This document shows positions 51,849-61,918 of a DNA stretch of 64,000 nt, in pieces (the stretch's first letter is position 1; each line of letters opens with the position of its first letter). The position numbers were made by a program, and so were the translations under genes. The notes under the pieces were generated by a model that saw only the letters and a program-made list of their open reading frames with translations, was not told where the DNA came from and did no database searches. Source of the DNA: Cryptosporangium phraense (lineage in GTDB: Bacteria > Actinomycetota > Actinomycetes > Mycobacteriales > Cryptosporangiaceae); assembly GCF_006912135.1 (NCBI RefSeq), contig NZ_VIRS01000016.1, positions 62,001-126,000 of the forward strand. Reading direction: 5' to 3'.

Positions 51849-54388
51849 TCGGTCACCAGAGACTGCACCCAGCGCTGGCGTCGTTCATCGCCACGTCGCC
51901 CGGTCCTTCTGGACCGGGCGACGTCGTTCCCGGGGTCCCGGGGCCGAGCCGATGGGTGCTGGAGGCGATCGGCTGGGCGATGCACCGGCCATGGCTGCTC
52001 GCGGTCGCCGCCGGCGTGCTGGTGATCCACGCGCTCGCCCGGATCGCCCTCGCCCGATGGCGGCACACCCGCCACGCGACGGGTGCGCGGGTGGTGACGA
52101 TCGCGCCGCCGCCCGAGGTCGAGGAACACGCCGCCGAAGCCTTGTGGGCCAACCTCGCCGGGACCCTGCTGCCGTCGAGGCGACGCCGCTGGCTGACCGG
52201 CGCGCCCCACGTCGTGTGGGAATACCTGTGGACCGGACGGCGACTGCAGATCCGGATCTGGGTGCCCGGCACCGTGCCGCCCGGCGCGGTCGAAGCCGCC
52301 GTCCGCGCCGCGTGGCCCAGTAGCGCCGTCGCCACCGAACCAGCCGGCCCGCCGCTGCCGCTGGACGCACCAGCCGCCGTGGGGGGACTGCTGCTGCCGA
52401 CCGCGTCCGACCGGCTGCCCTTCGACGCCGACCAGCCCGCTGATCCGCTTCGCGCACTGATCGCCGCCGGGTCGCAGCTACGGCCGGGGGAGCAGGCCTG
52501 CGTGCAAGTCCTCGCCCGGCCCGCCACGCCCCGGCAGACCACGCGGGCACGCGCGACCGCGCGCCGCATGCGCCAGGGACAGACCACGGGTCTGGCGGTC
52601 AATCCCGCCGCGCCGCTGCTGTGGTTGGTCGAACTGTTCCTGCCCAGTGCGCCGCGCCGGAGCACGACCGGCGCTCGGCCCACCTCGGCGGCGGGCCGTG
52701 ACCCGGGCATCGAACGCGACGTCCGCGCGGTGCTGGACAAGACCGCGGGGGTGCTGTGGGTCACCAGCGTCCGGTACGCCCTGACCGCCAGCAGCGCCCG
52801 CGCCGGCACCGACCCGCATCCGCGGCTGGGTGGGCTGGGCAGCACGATCGCGGCGGCCTTCGCCGTCTACGACGGCCGCAACCGCCTCATCCGCCGGGTC
52901 CCGCTCACCGGCCCGGCACACACCATGGCGCAGCGACGCCTCTCCGGCGGATTCTTGGCCAGCAGCGACGAACTCGCCGCGTTCGCCGCACTGCCCCGCG
53001 ACCTGGCTGTGCCGGGCTTGGAGCGGGCCCGCGCCAAAGCGGTCCCCGCCCCGATCGCCGTGCCCACCGGTGGGCGTGGCACCAAGGTCCTCGGTGACGC
53101 TCAGGTCGGCGGGCACGCCGTGGCCCTCTCGGTGCCCGACTCCCGGTTCCACACCCACATGATCGGCTCCACCGGCTCCGGCAAGACCACGCTGCTCGCC
53201 GGGCTTGCGCTCGACGACATCAAGGCCGGGCGCGGCACCGTGGTCATCGACCCGCACGGCGACATGGTCCTCGACATCCTCGACCGGCTCCCGGCCTCCG
53301 CCGCCGACCGGCTGGTGCTCATCGATCCCGACCAGCCCAACCACGCCGCGTTCAACCCGCTGCAGGGCGAGGACCCGGACCTGGTCACCGACAACCTGGT
53401 GTCGATCTTCGGGTCCATCTTCGCCAAAGCCTGGGGACCGCGGATGGACGACGTGATGCGGGTGGCGTGCCTGACCCTGCTGCGGCACCCCGCGGTAACG
53501 TTGCAGCACATTCCGCCGCTGCTGAACTCCAAGCAGTTCCGCAGCGAGATGACCGTCGATCTGGACGATCCGGCCGGCCTCGGCGGGTTCTGGGCCTGGT
53601 ACGACGAACTCACCCCGGCGCTGCGCTCCCAGGTCATCGGCCCGGTCCTTGCGCGGCTGCGGTCGTTCCTGCTCCGGGATTTCGTCGCCCAGACGCTGCG
53701 CTACCCCCGGTCGAGTTTCGACATGCGCAAGGTCCTCGACGGCGGCATTCTGCTGGTCCGCCTCCCGAAAGGCGCGCTGGGAGAAGACACCACCAAGCTG
53801 CTGGGTTCGCTGATCCTCGCCCAGGTCTGGCAAGCCGCCACCGCCCGCTCGAGAATCCCGGCCGACAGACGCCGGGACGCGAGCCTCATCATCGACGAGG
53901 CGCAGAATTTCCTCACGCTCGCCGACTCGCTGGACACGATGCTCGCCGAAGCGCGGAAATACCGGCTCGCGTTGACTCTGGCCCATCAGGACCTCGCGCA
54001 GTTCCCCCGCGAGCTGCTCGCCGCAGCCTCGGCCAACGCGCGGAACAAGATTTACTTCGCCTGCGCCCCCGAGGACGCCCGGCTCCTGGCCCGGCACACC
54101 CTCCCGGAACTGGACGAACACGACCTCACACATTTGGATGCCTATCACGCCGCCGCGCGGCTGATCGCCGACGGACGGCAAACACCCGCGTTCACCCTGC
54201 GGACCCGCCCGCCCCGGCCTCTCATCGGTGATACCGAGGAGATCCGCCGGCGCGTCGCGGCCAGCGTCCCCGACCAAGACACCAGCGCCCTCGACGCGCT
54301 CGTCCTCAAATTCTCCCAACGCCCCCGACGCGACGCCCCGGACCGCAACCGGCGGCCCTCGGCGGAGGCCTCCGGCACGAGCAGCTGA
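51845..54388 (+). CDS. TraG/VirD4-like DNA-pump ATPase
   Basis: This 847-residue protein has an N-terminal membrane helix (WLLAVAAGVLVIHALARIAL near residues 50-70), a long soluble region, Walker A IGSTGSGKTTLLAG (near residue 440), VVIDPHGDMVLDIL, FNPLQ, and Walker B SLIIDEAQNFL (near residue 679) followed by LALTLAHQDLAQ. This matches T4SS coupling proteins or HerA-like conjugation ATPases. GGAGGTGG precedes ATG 51845, which overlaps the VirB4 stop by four bases. Confidence 0.88.
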   Translation: MIGHQRLHPALASFIATSPGPSGPGDVVPGVPGPSRWVLEAIGWAMHRPWLLAVAAGVLVIHALARIALARWRHTRHATGARVVTIAPPPEVEEHAAEALWANLAGTLLPSRRRRWLTGAPHVVWEYLWTGRRLQIRIWVPGTVPPGAVEAAVRAAWPSSAVATEPAGPPLPLDAPAAVGGLLLPTASDRLPFDADQPADPLRALIAAGSQLRPGEQACVQVLARPATPRQTTRARATARRMRQGQTTGLAVNPAAPLLWLVELFLPSAPRRSTTGARPTSAAGRDPGIERDVRAVLDKTAGVLWVTSVRYALTASSARAGTDPHPRLGGLGSTIAAAFAVYDGRNRLIRRVPLTGPAHTMAQRRLSGGFLASSDELAAFAALPRDLAVPGLERARAKAVPAPIAVPTGGRGTKVLGDAQVGGHAVALSVPDSRFHTHMIGSTGSGKTTLLAGLALDDIKAGRGTVVIDPHGDMVLDILDRLPASAADRLVLIDPDQPNHAAFNPLQGEDPDLVTDNLVSIFGSIFAKAWGPRMDDVMRVACLTLLRHPAVTLQHIPPLLNSKQFRSEMTVDLDDPAGLGGFWAWYDELTPALRSQVIGPVLARLRSFLLRDFVAQTLRYPRSSFDMRKVLDGGILLVRLPKGALGEDTTKLLGSLILAQVWQAATARSRIPADRRRDASLIIDEAQNFLTLADSLDTMLAEARKYRLALTLAHQDLAQFPRELLAAASANARNKIYFACAPEDARLLARHTLPELDEHDLTHLDAYHAAARLIADGRQTPAFTLRTRPPRPLIGDTEEIRRRVAASVPDQDTSALDALVLKFSQRPRRDAPDRNRRPSAEASGTSS

Positions 54389-54616
54389 ACCCTCGGGCCA
54401 TCTGCTGCGGCGACGGCGACCCGGTGGGCCTTCCGTGACCCCTTCCGTCAGGTCTTCCCTTCGGTCTTCCCCAGCTCAGACCGCGTCGCGGCGATCAACC
54501 ACCGTGGACGGTCCATGTGCGCAGGACGTCCGGGCTGACAAGCGACGGCGAGTCCGCCCCGCGAGCCAGACACCCCCTCCCAAGGGGGATCCCCTTCTCC
54601 CGCTAGGAGCATCCTC

Positions 54617-55513
54617 GTGTCCTCCGCATCTCCTCCCCGGGCCTCGTCCACCCTCCGATCCCACCTGGCCAGTCTTCGCCGTCTGACACTGCGCGACCGC
54701 CAGCTGCTGGACTGGCTCGCCGAGCACTATCTGCTCTCCACCGCTCAGATCACGCAGGCACTCTTCCCGTCACCGCGCACCGCACGGCTGCGCCTGAAGA
54801 CGCTGCACGACTTCGGCGCGCTCGAACGGTTCGCCGACATCACCACCGGCACCAACCAGCACCTGTACGCCCTCGGACCGGTCGGTCTCCTCGTCGCCCC
54901 GACCCAGTGGAACGACCCGGACCGGCCACAGTCCCGGCCGCTACGGTCCAGCGCCGAACGGACGGCACGCATCGCTGCGTCCCGCACCCTGCGGCACCTG
55001 CTCGGCACCAACCAGTTCTTCGTCGATCTGCTCGCCCACGCCCGCGCCCACCCCGACGCTCACCTGCAACGGTGGTGGTCCGAACAGCACGCCACCGCCT
55101 CCTGGACCTTGGCCGGTATCCGCCCCGACGGGCACGGCGTCTGGACGGCGCAGGGCCGCACCGTCGGGTTTTTCCTTGAGCACGACAACGGCACCGAGCC
55201 CCTCGGCACCGTGCTGGGCAAGCTGCGCGCCTACAGCCGTCTGGCGGCCGTCGGTCCCCGCTATCCGGTCCTGCTGCGCGTCCCCGGCCCGGTCCGGGAG
55301 GCGCATCTGCTCGACGCGCTCACTGACATCCCCACGCCGATGCCGGTGGCGACCTCCACTCACGACAGGCATCCCGCCGTCGCGGCCTGGCTGCTCGCCG
55401 CCGATCCGAGTCGACGCCGCGCGCTTCACGAGCTGCCCAGCGACCACGGCCCCGACGACCCACCCATCAACCCGCATCGCTACCAGCCCACCGACGGCCG
55501 CCCGACCGCCTGA
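54617..55513 (+). CDS. replication-relaxation family protein
   Basis: This 298-residue protein has a winged-helix N-terminus (LTLRDRQLLDWLAEHYLLSTAQITQALFP, then RLRLKTLHDFGALERF) and a following domain (GFFLEHDNGTEPLGTVLGKLRAYSRL), the layout of the replication-relaxation family of element proteins. Members are reported to help plasmid replication and relaxation. GTG 54617 follows AGGAGCATC. It has no close neighbour downstream; the next gene begins after a 470-base gap. Confidence 0.85.
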   Translation: MSSASPPRASSTLRSHLASLRRLTLRDRQLLDWLAEHYLLSTAQITQALFPSPRTARLRLKTLHDFGALERFADITTGTNQHLYALGPVGLLVAPTQWNDPDRPQSRPLRSSAERTARIAASRTLRHLLGTNQFFVDLLAHARAHPDAHLQRWWSEQHATASWTLAGIRPDGHGVWTAQGRTVGFFLEHDNGTEPLGTVLGKLRAYSRLAAVGPRYPVLLRVPGPVREAHLLDALTDIPTPMPVATSTHDRHPAVAAWLLAADPSRRRALHELPSDHGPDDPPINPHRYQPTDGRPTA

Positions 55514-55986
55514 CGTCCGGCCTGCGTCGCTGCCTGCCCTCGAGGTACGCCGACCCCCGACACCGGCCACCCAGCGGGGTCGGCAAGCCGTTCTCACACG
55601 ACGGGGCGCGCCGATTCAGGCTGGCTGTGAGAACCACTGCCGAGGTTTTCTTCTCACAGACGCTGGCGCTCTAGCCAGGGAAATTCTTCTAACACCGCAG
55701 CCCAGAGCGCCTTTTCACGAGGTTTCTCCGCCGATTGAGGTGGGAGATCCAGCCGCTACGTTTCCGGCATCACATCCCTCTTTTAGCTCCACCCGGTCCC
55801 GCCTCGCGGGGTTCCCGCCGCACTCTGCGGTGCTGCTCGTCCACCCGCCTCACGGCCGGTCGACGTCCGCACCGCGCGGCGACCCTCTGCCAGGCCGCAC
55901 TGGTCTTTCCCTGTCCCGTTCCGGCCCACGACCCGTGGCGCTGGTCCCCGGCGTGCCCGACGCGCCTATGCATCCGGAGGTAATTG
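55514..55986. other. 473-base intergenic region with TGTGAGAA motifs
   Basis: No gene is recognised. TTCTCACA occurs at 55591 and 55651, TGTGAGAA at 55626 and TTCTAACA at 55687. These resemble the other element operators but are in mixed orientation and wider spacing. Confidence 0.55.
55591..55694. promoter_or_regulatory. TGTGAGAA motifs upstream of the 55987 gene
   Basis: Four 8-base sites (55591 minus, 55626 plus, 55651 minus, 55687 minus with one change) lie within 104 bases. The exact octamer TGTGAGAA also occurs at 45326 and 45350. A shared regulator of the element is inferred. Confidence 0.5.
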
Positions 55987-56676
55987 ATGCCTGCTACTAC
56001 GCGGTCTCGTACCGCCCCGGTGACCGTCCAGACGTACGCCGCAGTCCTGCCCGACGGCATCTCCGCCCAGGACTTCCTGGCGCACGCGCTCGTCGGCGGG
56101 CACGCGTTGGCTCCGCGGTTCTGGACCAACGCGCGGCGCCGCCACCGCGACCAGCTCGTCGGCTACCAGCCCGGTCGCCGCGCACTGTGCGCCGGTGGTC
56201 GGCTGGACCTGCTGGACCTGCGAGGGCAACGTGAGGCAGTCGCCGCCTGGGCGGCCGTCCGCTACCACCACTGGTTCCAGCTTGCGCGCGGCACTCGCGA
56301 CGCCAAACCGCTCGCGGCATTCCTCCGTCGTCACGCCACCGCACCGCAGCAGTATCCGCGGTCGGAGGCCGAACACGACTTCTGGTCGCAGCCGCGGATC
56401 AACGCCATGGTGCTGCACAACCACACCGTCGCCGATCCCCAGCTCTGGCTCTCCCCCACCCAGGTGGAGATGTTCCAGGCCGGCCAGAAGGCCTACGTCC
56501 AGTACAGCATGGATGCGGCGCTGGCCTGCGACAAGATCATCCTGCCGACCGGTGAGGTCCTGGCCCCGGCTAGCGATTTCATGGCCGACCGCATCGCCTA
56601 CCACCAGCAGGCGCTTGCGCATCTGCGTGCCCTCCGGGGTTCGCAGCGGCTGATCGCCGTCACCCGCAACTCCTGA
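55987..56676 (+). CDS. hypothetical element protein
   Basis: This 229-residue protein is not recognised. It has a compact aromatic-rich domain (HALVGGHALAPRFWTNARRRH, WAAVRYHHWFQLARG, HDFWSQPRINAMVLHNHTV) and a C-terminal helix (FMADRIAYHQQALAHLRAL). No membrane segment. GGAGG precedes the ATG. It is the first of five unknown genes in a row downstream of the secretion genes. Confidence 0.62.
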   Translation: MPATTRSRTAPVTVQTYAAVLPDGISAQDFLAHALVGGHALAPRFWTNARRRHRDQLVGYQPGRRALCAGGRLDLLDLRGQREAVAAWAAVRYHHWFQLARGTRDAKPLAAFLRRHATAPQQYPRSEAEHDFWSQPRINAMVLHNHTVADPQLWLSPTQVEMFQAGQKAYVQYSMDAALACDKIILPTGEVLAPASDFMADRIAYHQQALAHLRALRGSQRLIAVTRNS

Positions 56677-57066
56677 ACCTGCCAACCACGAGTACAGGGA
56701 ACCAGAACAGCAGCGCGGAGCCCCCGGCTCCCGCTGCTGTCCTGGCCGCCCCGTCCTGCGTGCAACGGCAACCGAACGATCCTCCGCGGCATGAGCACCG
56801 GAGAGCGCACCGCGCGGCAGATCGCGCCCGATCGCCCGTCCCTCGATTCGCCGCCGAGGCCAAGTCCCGGCGAGGTTCCGCTGCGCGCAGGCACATGCAC
56901 GGGTCCGTCACTACCTGCGCCGCGACCGACGAGGTCACCGCAGTTGGGTCGCGCGCCGGGCGCCCTGGGCCAGGGCATCGCGGAGTCCCCGGCCACGCAG
57001 CAAACGGCCGCCTTCCCCTCTTCCCCGACCCTTCTCAGCTTCCCGGAAAGGGAGGTTTCTTCTGTC
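56677..57066. other. 390-base gap
   Basis: No gene, hairpin or element motif is recognised. An open frame runs from 56791 into the next gene, but lacks a ribosome binding site, while GGGAGG precedes ATG 57067. Confidence 0.45.
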
Positions 57067-57903
57067 ATGTCTATCCGACTGTGGTTTCGCCTCGACGAGG
57101 TCCTGCCTCTGGCCGAGCACGCCGCGGCGTGCTTCGACCACCGCGCTCCGATCGCCCCGCTACCCGAGCAGGCCGGGCGCCGGCCAGCGCTGATCTGGGA
57201 CGGCCGCGGCCAGATCGATCAGCTGTACTCCAACGGGCTGCCCGGCTGGTACGTGCCATTCGGGTTCCCGTACACCGCGGCCGCCTCGACCTGGCAGCAC
57301 GCCAATACCGGCGAGCGCGGCACCCCGGCCGGCGCCGGCCGCGACACCGCGGTGCTGCTCCTGGACGTACCCGGACAACAGCCGCCCCTGCTTGAGCGGC
57401 TCCGCGCCGCTCGGGACAGCGGCGTGTTCTGGGTCGCGCTCACCACCGCTGACGGCCCGGTCCTCGGTAGCGACGCGGTCAGCTTCGCCGAGCAGCGCGG
57501 CGACCTCGCCCCGCCGCACGCACAGTGGATGCCCAGCACCGTTCGGATCGACGAACCCTGGACTGCGGCCTATCCGGCGCTGACCCCGATCGGCTACACC
57601 ACGAGCAACGGCGACACGATCCCGCGCTTCGACCGGACCACCGTCGAACGGATGGTCACCGACTTCGCCGCCGCGCACGACAACCCCGACCGGAACACCG
57701 ATCTGATGCCCGGCGAACGCCCTCGGCTGTCCTTCTACGAGCCAGGCGTCCTGGTCATCGCCCAGGAGACCGACGACGGGACCGACACACCGAGACTGCG
57801 CGTGACCGACATCCTGACCCCGGACGCCGACGGGTTGTATGCCGTCGGCGCGCATCAATGGGCTTGGGAGCAGGCCCCGGGTCCCGAGGGCACTGTCCGG
57901 TGA
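57067..57903 (+). CDS. hypothetical element protein
   Basis: This 278-residue protein is not recognised. It contains ALIWDGRGQIDQLYSNGLPGWYVP, DTAVLLLDVPGQ and a C-terminal half with VERMVTDFAAAHDN and PRLRVTDILTPDADGLYAVG, and looks globular and soluble. The stop overlaps the next start (GTGA), so it is translated with the small protein downstream. Confidence 0.62.
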   Translation: MSIRLWFRLDEVLPLAEHAAACFDHRAPIAPLPEQAGRRPALIWDGRGQIDQLYSNGLPGWYVPFGFPYTAAASTWQHANTGERGTPAGAGRDTAVLLLDVPGQQPPLLERLRAARDSGVFWVALTTADGPVLGSDAVSFAEQRGDLAPPHAQWMPSTVRIDEPWTAAYPALTPIGYTTSNGDTIPRFDRTTVERMVTDFAAAHDNPDRNTDLMPGERPRLSFYEPGVLVIAQETDDGTDTPRLRVTDILTPDADGLYAVGAHQWAWEQAPGPEGTVR

Positions 57904-58217
57904 CTGCCGGCGACGACGCGACCATCGTGGACGCGGTCTTCGCGCAGACCCGCGAGGGCTGCTACCGACTGACTCGCGTGCACCACATCGCCGGACGCGT
58001 CCTGCGTGTTGACGTCGACCGCGACTACTACCCGTTCCAGAGCCACGCGCGTGCGGAGATTCTCGCCCCGTCCCTGACCTGGACCGTGCTCGCTTACGTC
58101 CCGCCGGCGGAGTGGCATCGGCAGACACCGGTTCGTCACGCCGACGCCGGCACGCTCGCCCCCATCGCCAACCTGCTGCTGGAGCGGGCGCTGCGCATCC
58201 TGCCTGCCTCGCCGTGA
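57900..58217 (+). CDS. small hypothetical protein coupled to the preceding gene
   Basis: This 105-residue protein starts with GTG overlapping the previous stop. It has no recognised domain (YRLTRVHHIAGRVLRVDVDRD, PSLTWTVLAYVPPAEW). Tight coupling suggests a partner of the 278-residue protein. Confidence 0.55.
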   Translation: MTAGDDATIVDAVFAQTREGCYRLTRVHHIAGRVLRVDVDRDYYPFQSHARAEILAPSLTWTVLAYVPPAEWHRQTPVRHADAGTLAPIANLLLERALRILPASP

Positions 58218-58346
58218 GGCTGCGTTCCACCGCCAGCGGGCCGAACTACAAGGACGCCGAAGACGCCCCGGCCGCGCCGTGCCGCCGGGCCCCGCAGCCG
58301 TGCAGGCATCCCTCATCACTACCCCTCTTCACCGAAAGGCTCCGCT

Positions 58347-59321
58347 ATGAGCCCCCACGCTGACCTGCCCGACAAACCTCCGTCTCCTACCCACGAGAGC
58401 CCCGACGATCCTGACACCCGCACGCCTGCCGACCAGGGACATCGACCCACCACCGCAGAATGCGCGCCCTCGACGCAGGCTGCACCCAGTGCGGCATGGC
58501 GACGGGAAGCGCTCGCCGCGGTCATCTCCGAGCTCGACGTCGCCCTCAGCTCGTGGACCGTGCACGCCCTCTGGGTCGATGCCGAGGAGCAGCTCTATGC
58601 CCAGGCCGAGCCGGACGATGTCCCCCTCATGCTGGAGGCGCCCCTGACCTCCCTGCTCGGACGGGCGCAGGAAGCAGGCCTGCAGGACGACGCGGCCAGT
58701 CCTGCGGATCTGGTCGGGTACGCGCTGGTCCACCAGGCGCCGAGCCCGCACGACACCGTGACGACCGTCTGGGCCGCCGACCTGTCCGGCCGGATGTGGC
58801 AGGGCCACCGCGACGCCGACGGGGTCGTGCACGCGGCTGAGCCCTCCGCGTCACGCCGCGACCCCTACCTGCGGGCAGTGGCCGCTCTCGCGCTGGCCAC
58901 CGCCGGACACTTCCCGGCAGACCCTCAGCGCGTACGCACGGGCGCTGCCGCGTTCGTCCTGCTGCTCGGCGGCTCGCCGGCGACCGTCGCCAACGCCACC
59001 GCCTTCGCCGCGGCGACCGGGCTGCAGTTCCGCCACTACAGCCCCGACGCCCCGCCCATGCCGACGGACTGGATGGACGCCATCGTGGCGCTCGTCGATC
59101 TGGACGCCGTCCCCCTCGCCGTAACTCTCCCGCTGCGACCCGTCACGGTCCTGCTGGTCCCCGCAGCCATCGACGGCACACCCAGCAACCCGCCTGTCCG
59201 GGCGGCTGCGGAATCACTGCTCGCCGAGTTCAGCATCAGCGACGCCGACCAACCCGACACGCCCAACTGGACGACGCTGGCCAAGCTCCTGCGCACAAAG
59301 CCCTCTGCGCGACCGACGTAG
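58347..59321 (+). CDS. hypothetical element protein, paralogue of the next gene
   Basis: This 324-residue protein has a disordered 45-residue leader, then a segment (DPYLRAVAALALATAGHFPADP, AFVLLLGGSPATVANATAFAAATGLQFRHYSP) matched by the protein at 59571 (PYLPRALAAVALAAAGHHPG, NALLVGGSADLYDDLEASQTR). The two are diverged duplicates. CGAAAGG precedes the ATG. Function unknown; soluble. Confidence 0.62.
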   Translation: MSPHADLPDKPPSPTHESPDDPDTRTPADQGHRPTTAECAPSTQAAPSAAWRREALAAVISELDVALSSWTVHALWVDAEEQLYAQAEPDDVPLMLEAPLTSLLGRAQEAGLQDDAASPADLVGYALVHQAPSPHDTVTTVWAADLSGRMWQGHRDADGVVHAAEPSASRRDPYLRAVAALALATAGHFPADPQRVRTGAAAFVLLLGGSPATVANATAFAAATGLQFRHYSPDAPPMPTDWMDAIVALVDLDAVPLAVTLPLRPVTVLLVPAAIDGTPSNPPVRAAAESLLAEFSISDADQPDTPNWTTLAKLLRTKPSARPT

Positions 59322-59570
59322 CGCCAGCGCGGGCCGGACCATCCGGTCGTAATGGTGGGCGCTGCATATCGCGCCAGGCCGCGGCTTCGGCCGCAGCTCG
59401 TACCGCCAGCAAACGGGCCTGACCCGCACGCCGCACCGCACCCTCCTCCTTTGCTAGTCCCGCAGCCCTCGCCTCCGGTGAGGGCCATTTTCGTCGTGCG
59501 CCGCTGCGTCCCCGAGGGCGCGCCGCGTCAGCGATTCCTCCGCGGACGCGAACCGAATCTGGAGTTCCTC

Positions 59571-60479
59571 ATGCCTGATCACCCTGTGAGTTCCGGTCCT
59601 TCTGCTGCACCCGAGCCACCCGCACTGCCCGGATCCATGCCCGCCGGATCCATGCCCGCCGGGTCTGGGCTGCGGGGTGTGCCCGAGCCCTGGCTGCCGC
59701 CCTCCGCGCTCGCCGCAGCCCTCAACACCCTCAACCCCCGCGCGGGCGCCTATCCGCTTCTGCTGAGCCTGCACCGGGACACCGCCGGCGCACTGGTCGC
59801 CGTGGAAGAAGGAATCGACCCGGACGCCTGGGCGCACCTGGGCTACGCCGGAACCCTCGGGTGGGTCGCCGGCGGTCTGGCGCGCACCCCCTGGACCCTT
59901 CTGCCGCCCGCCGGGTTCTGCCTGATCGCCGAGCGGCATTCCGGTCCACTGCTCGGGTGGGCCGCCGACCGCAACGGCGGCATCTACGAACTGACCGTCA
60001 ATGTCGTGCACGGCCTACGCATCCGGCACTATCTGACCGCCGGGCCCGCCCGCCGCAGCGAGCCGCTGCCCTACCTGCCCCGGGCACTGGCCGCGGTCGC
60101 GCTCGCCGCCGCAGGCCATCACCCCGGGGTCCCCGGCCAGCCCCCGAACGCGCTGCTCGTCGGAGGAAGCGCCGATCTCTACGACGACCTCGAGGCGAGC
60201 CAGACGCGCTACCAGCTGCACCACTACGAACGGCGAACTCCGCCGCTGGAGGAGTGGGCCGCGGCGTCGCTGGTCTTCGTCGCCACCGACGCCGCGGACC
60301 GATGCCGTGATCTGCCGCTGCGCCCCGACGTGATCTACCTGCCCGAAGCCGGTGTGCCGGGCTCGCCGTCCGCCGACGGATACGTCGCCCAGCTGGACGC
60401 GATGGCCGTCGCGCGCCGTCACCCCGATCGCTGGCGCATTCAGTGGCTGCCTGGTGCCCAGTTCGGGACCGGCCGCTAG
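59571..60479 (+). CDS. hypothetical element protein, paralogue of the preceding gene
   Basis: This 302-residue protein has a Pro-rich leader with a GSMPAGSMPA repeat and a globular domain similar to its neighbour, ending VIYLPEAGVPGSPSADGYV. The middle includes LLGWAADRNGGIYELTVNVVHG. No membrane segment. ATG 59571 follows CTGGAGTTCCTC. Function unknown. Confidence 0.6.
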   Translation: MPDHPVSSGPSAAPEPPALPGSMPAGSMPAGSGLRGVPEPWLPPSALAAALNTLNPRAGAYPLLLSLHRDTAGALVAVEEGIDPDAWAHLGYAGTLGWVAGGLARTPWTLLPPAGFCLIAERHSGPLLGWAADRNGGIYELTVNVVHGLRIRHYLTAGPARRSEPLPYLPRALAAVALAAAGHHPGVPGQPPNALLVGGSADLYDDLEASQTRYQLHHYERRTPPLEEWAAASLVFVATDAADRCRDLPLRPDVIYLPEAGVPGSPSADGYVAQLDAMAVARRHPDRWRIQWLPGAQFGTGR

Positions 60480-60706
60480 CACCACAGCTGCGCGCACCAG
60501 GGCGGCCGCCCGCTAGCGGCCCCACCGGCATCGTCGCGCGGGCACCGAGCCCGCAGTGACCCGCCCGTGCTCATTCCGCTTGCCGTTCTTTCCCTTCGTC
60601 GCCGCGCCCGACCCCGCGCTTCTCGCGCACCGCGGACCTACCGCCCGGGCCGGCCGCAGCGCCGTGCCCGGGCGCCCCCGCGTCCTACCACGCCAGGGAG
60701 TTCTCT

Positions 60707-61918
60707 GTGTCCTCACTGAAACCGCCTGAAACGCCGCACCGTACGGCCCCGCGCTCCACGACAGCCCGCAGCCACCTGCGGACATCACGTCTGCGGATCG
60801 TCCGTCCGCCGGCCATCCTCATCGTCGGCGCCTCGATCACCGGGCCCATCCTGGCGCTGCTGCTCTGCCGCGCCGGATTCGACGCCGTGTCCGTGCTCGA
60901 CGCGGCCCCGGCCGTGACCGAACGCGGCGGCGGTGTGCTCGGACTGCGCCACCCCAGCCTGGACATCCTTGACCGCGCCGGGGTTGACCAAAACGACTAC
61001 GTCACCCACCCGTCCGAACGCATCCGCACGATCGAGGTGCGCCATCGCCGTACCAACGGCCCGGCTACGCATCTCTACCCGGGGCGCAACACCACCTGGA
61101 CGCAGCTGCATCATGCCCTGACCCGCCGACTGCCCGACGGCACGCTGCGCACCGGGCAGCGCGTCACCCACCTCCACCTGGCCGGCGGACGGCCGCAGCT
61201 GACCGTCGCCGGCGCCGACCCTTACTCCGCCGACCTGGTGATCTTCTGCGACGGACGCACGTCCGTCGGGCGCCGGATCCTGGACCCCCGGCGGCGCCTG
61301 CGCTACGCCGGCTATGTCGCCCACCGCGGCCACACCGACGCCCCGACCGACAACCGGACCAGCTATCTGGCCGACTTCTGCCGCTACGAGCCAGTGCCCG
61401 GTGGCCTGCAGTTCAACCTGGCGCCCGTTCCCGGTGGCCTGGACTGGACGATGCACCTCAACACCCACGCCGCCGACTACACCGCCTGGTGCGGTACTAC
61501 GCCGACCCGCCGCGCGTATCTGCCCGCCGCGCCGCAGGCCGCCCGCGACCAGGTCGACCAGGCCGCCGCCGAGCACCTGCCCGCCGAGCTCGCTGACCTC
61601 GTCGCCGACACGCCCCGGCGGGCCGCCGCGCCCGTCCTGGACATTCCTGCGCCCCGGCGCATGGTGTGGCCGCTCGGTCGCGGCCACACGATCCTGCTCG
61701 GCGACGCCCTCGCCCCAGTCCGGCCTCATACCGGCATGGGCGCCAACCTCGGCATCGAACAAGCCGCCGGCCTCACCGCCGCTCTCACCCAGCACTCCCG
61801 GCACGGCGCCGACCTGCCCACCGCGCTCGAGAGCTTCCAAGCCCGGCACCTGCCGGCCGTCACCGCCGTGCTCCGCGAGGGTCGCGCGATCGCGCGGGCT
61901 CTACGGCTCGGCGTCTAG
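60707..61918 (+). CDS. FAD-dependent monooxygenase/oxidoreductase
   Basis: This 403-residue protein has the FAD-binding Rossmann motif ILIVGASITGPILALLLCRAGFD (near residues 37-60), a DG motif (LVIFCDGRTSVGRRI) and a second FAD motif ILLGDALAPVRPHTGMGANLGIEQA. It belongs to the group A flavoprotein hydroxylases (UbiH/salicylate hydroxylase type). Substrate unknown. GTG 60707 follows CAGGGAG. It sits beside a second flavoprotein, maybe element cargo. Confidence 0.82.
   Translation: MSSLKPPETPHRTAPRSTTARSHLRTSRLRIVRPPAILIVGASITGPILALLLCRAGFDAVSVLDAAPAVTERGGGVLGLRHPSLDILDRAGVDQNDYVTHPSERIRTIEVRHRRTNGPATHLYPGRNTTWTQLHHALTRRLPDGTLRTGQRVTHLHLAGGRPQLTVAGADPYSADLVIFCDGRTSVGRRILDPRRRLRYAGYVAHRGHTDAPTDNRTSYLADFCRYEPVPGGLQFNLAPVPGGLDWTMHLNTHAADYTAWCGTTPTRRAYLPAAPQAARDQVDQAAAEHLPAELADLVADTPRRAAAPVLDIPAPRRMVWPLGRGHTILLGDALAPVRPHTGMGANLGIEQAAGLTAALTQHSRHGADLPTALESFQARHLPAVTAVLREGRAIARALRLGV

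Noticed and set aside
56791-57066. N-terminal extension of the 57067 gene
   Set aside because: It is Pro-rich with no ribosome binding site, while ATG 57067 has GGGAGG upstream.
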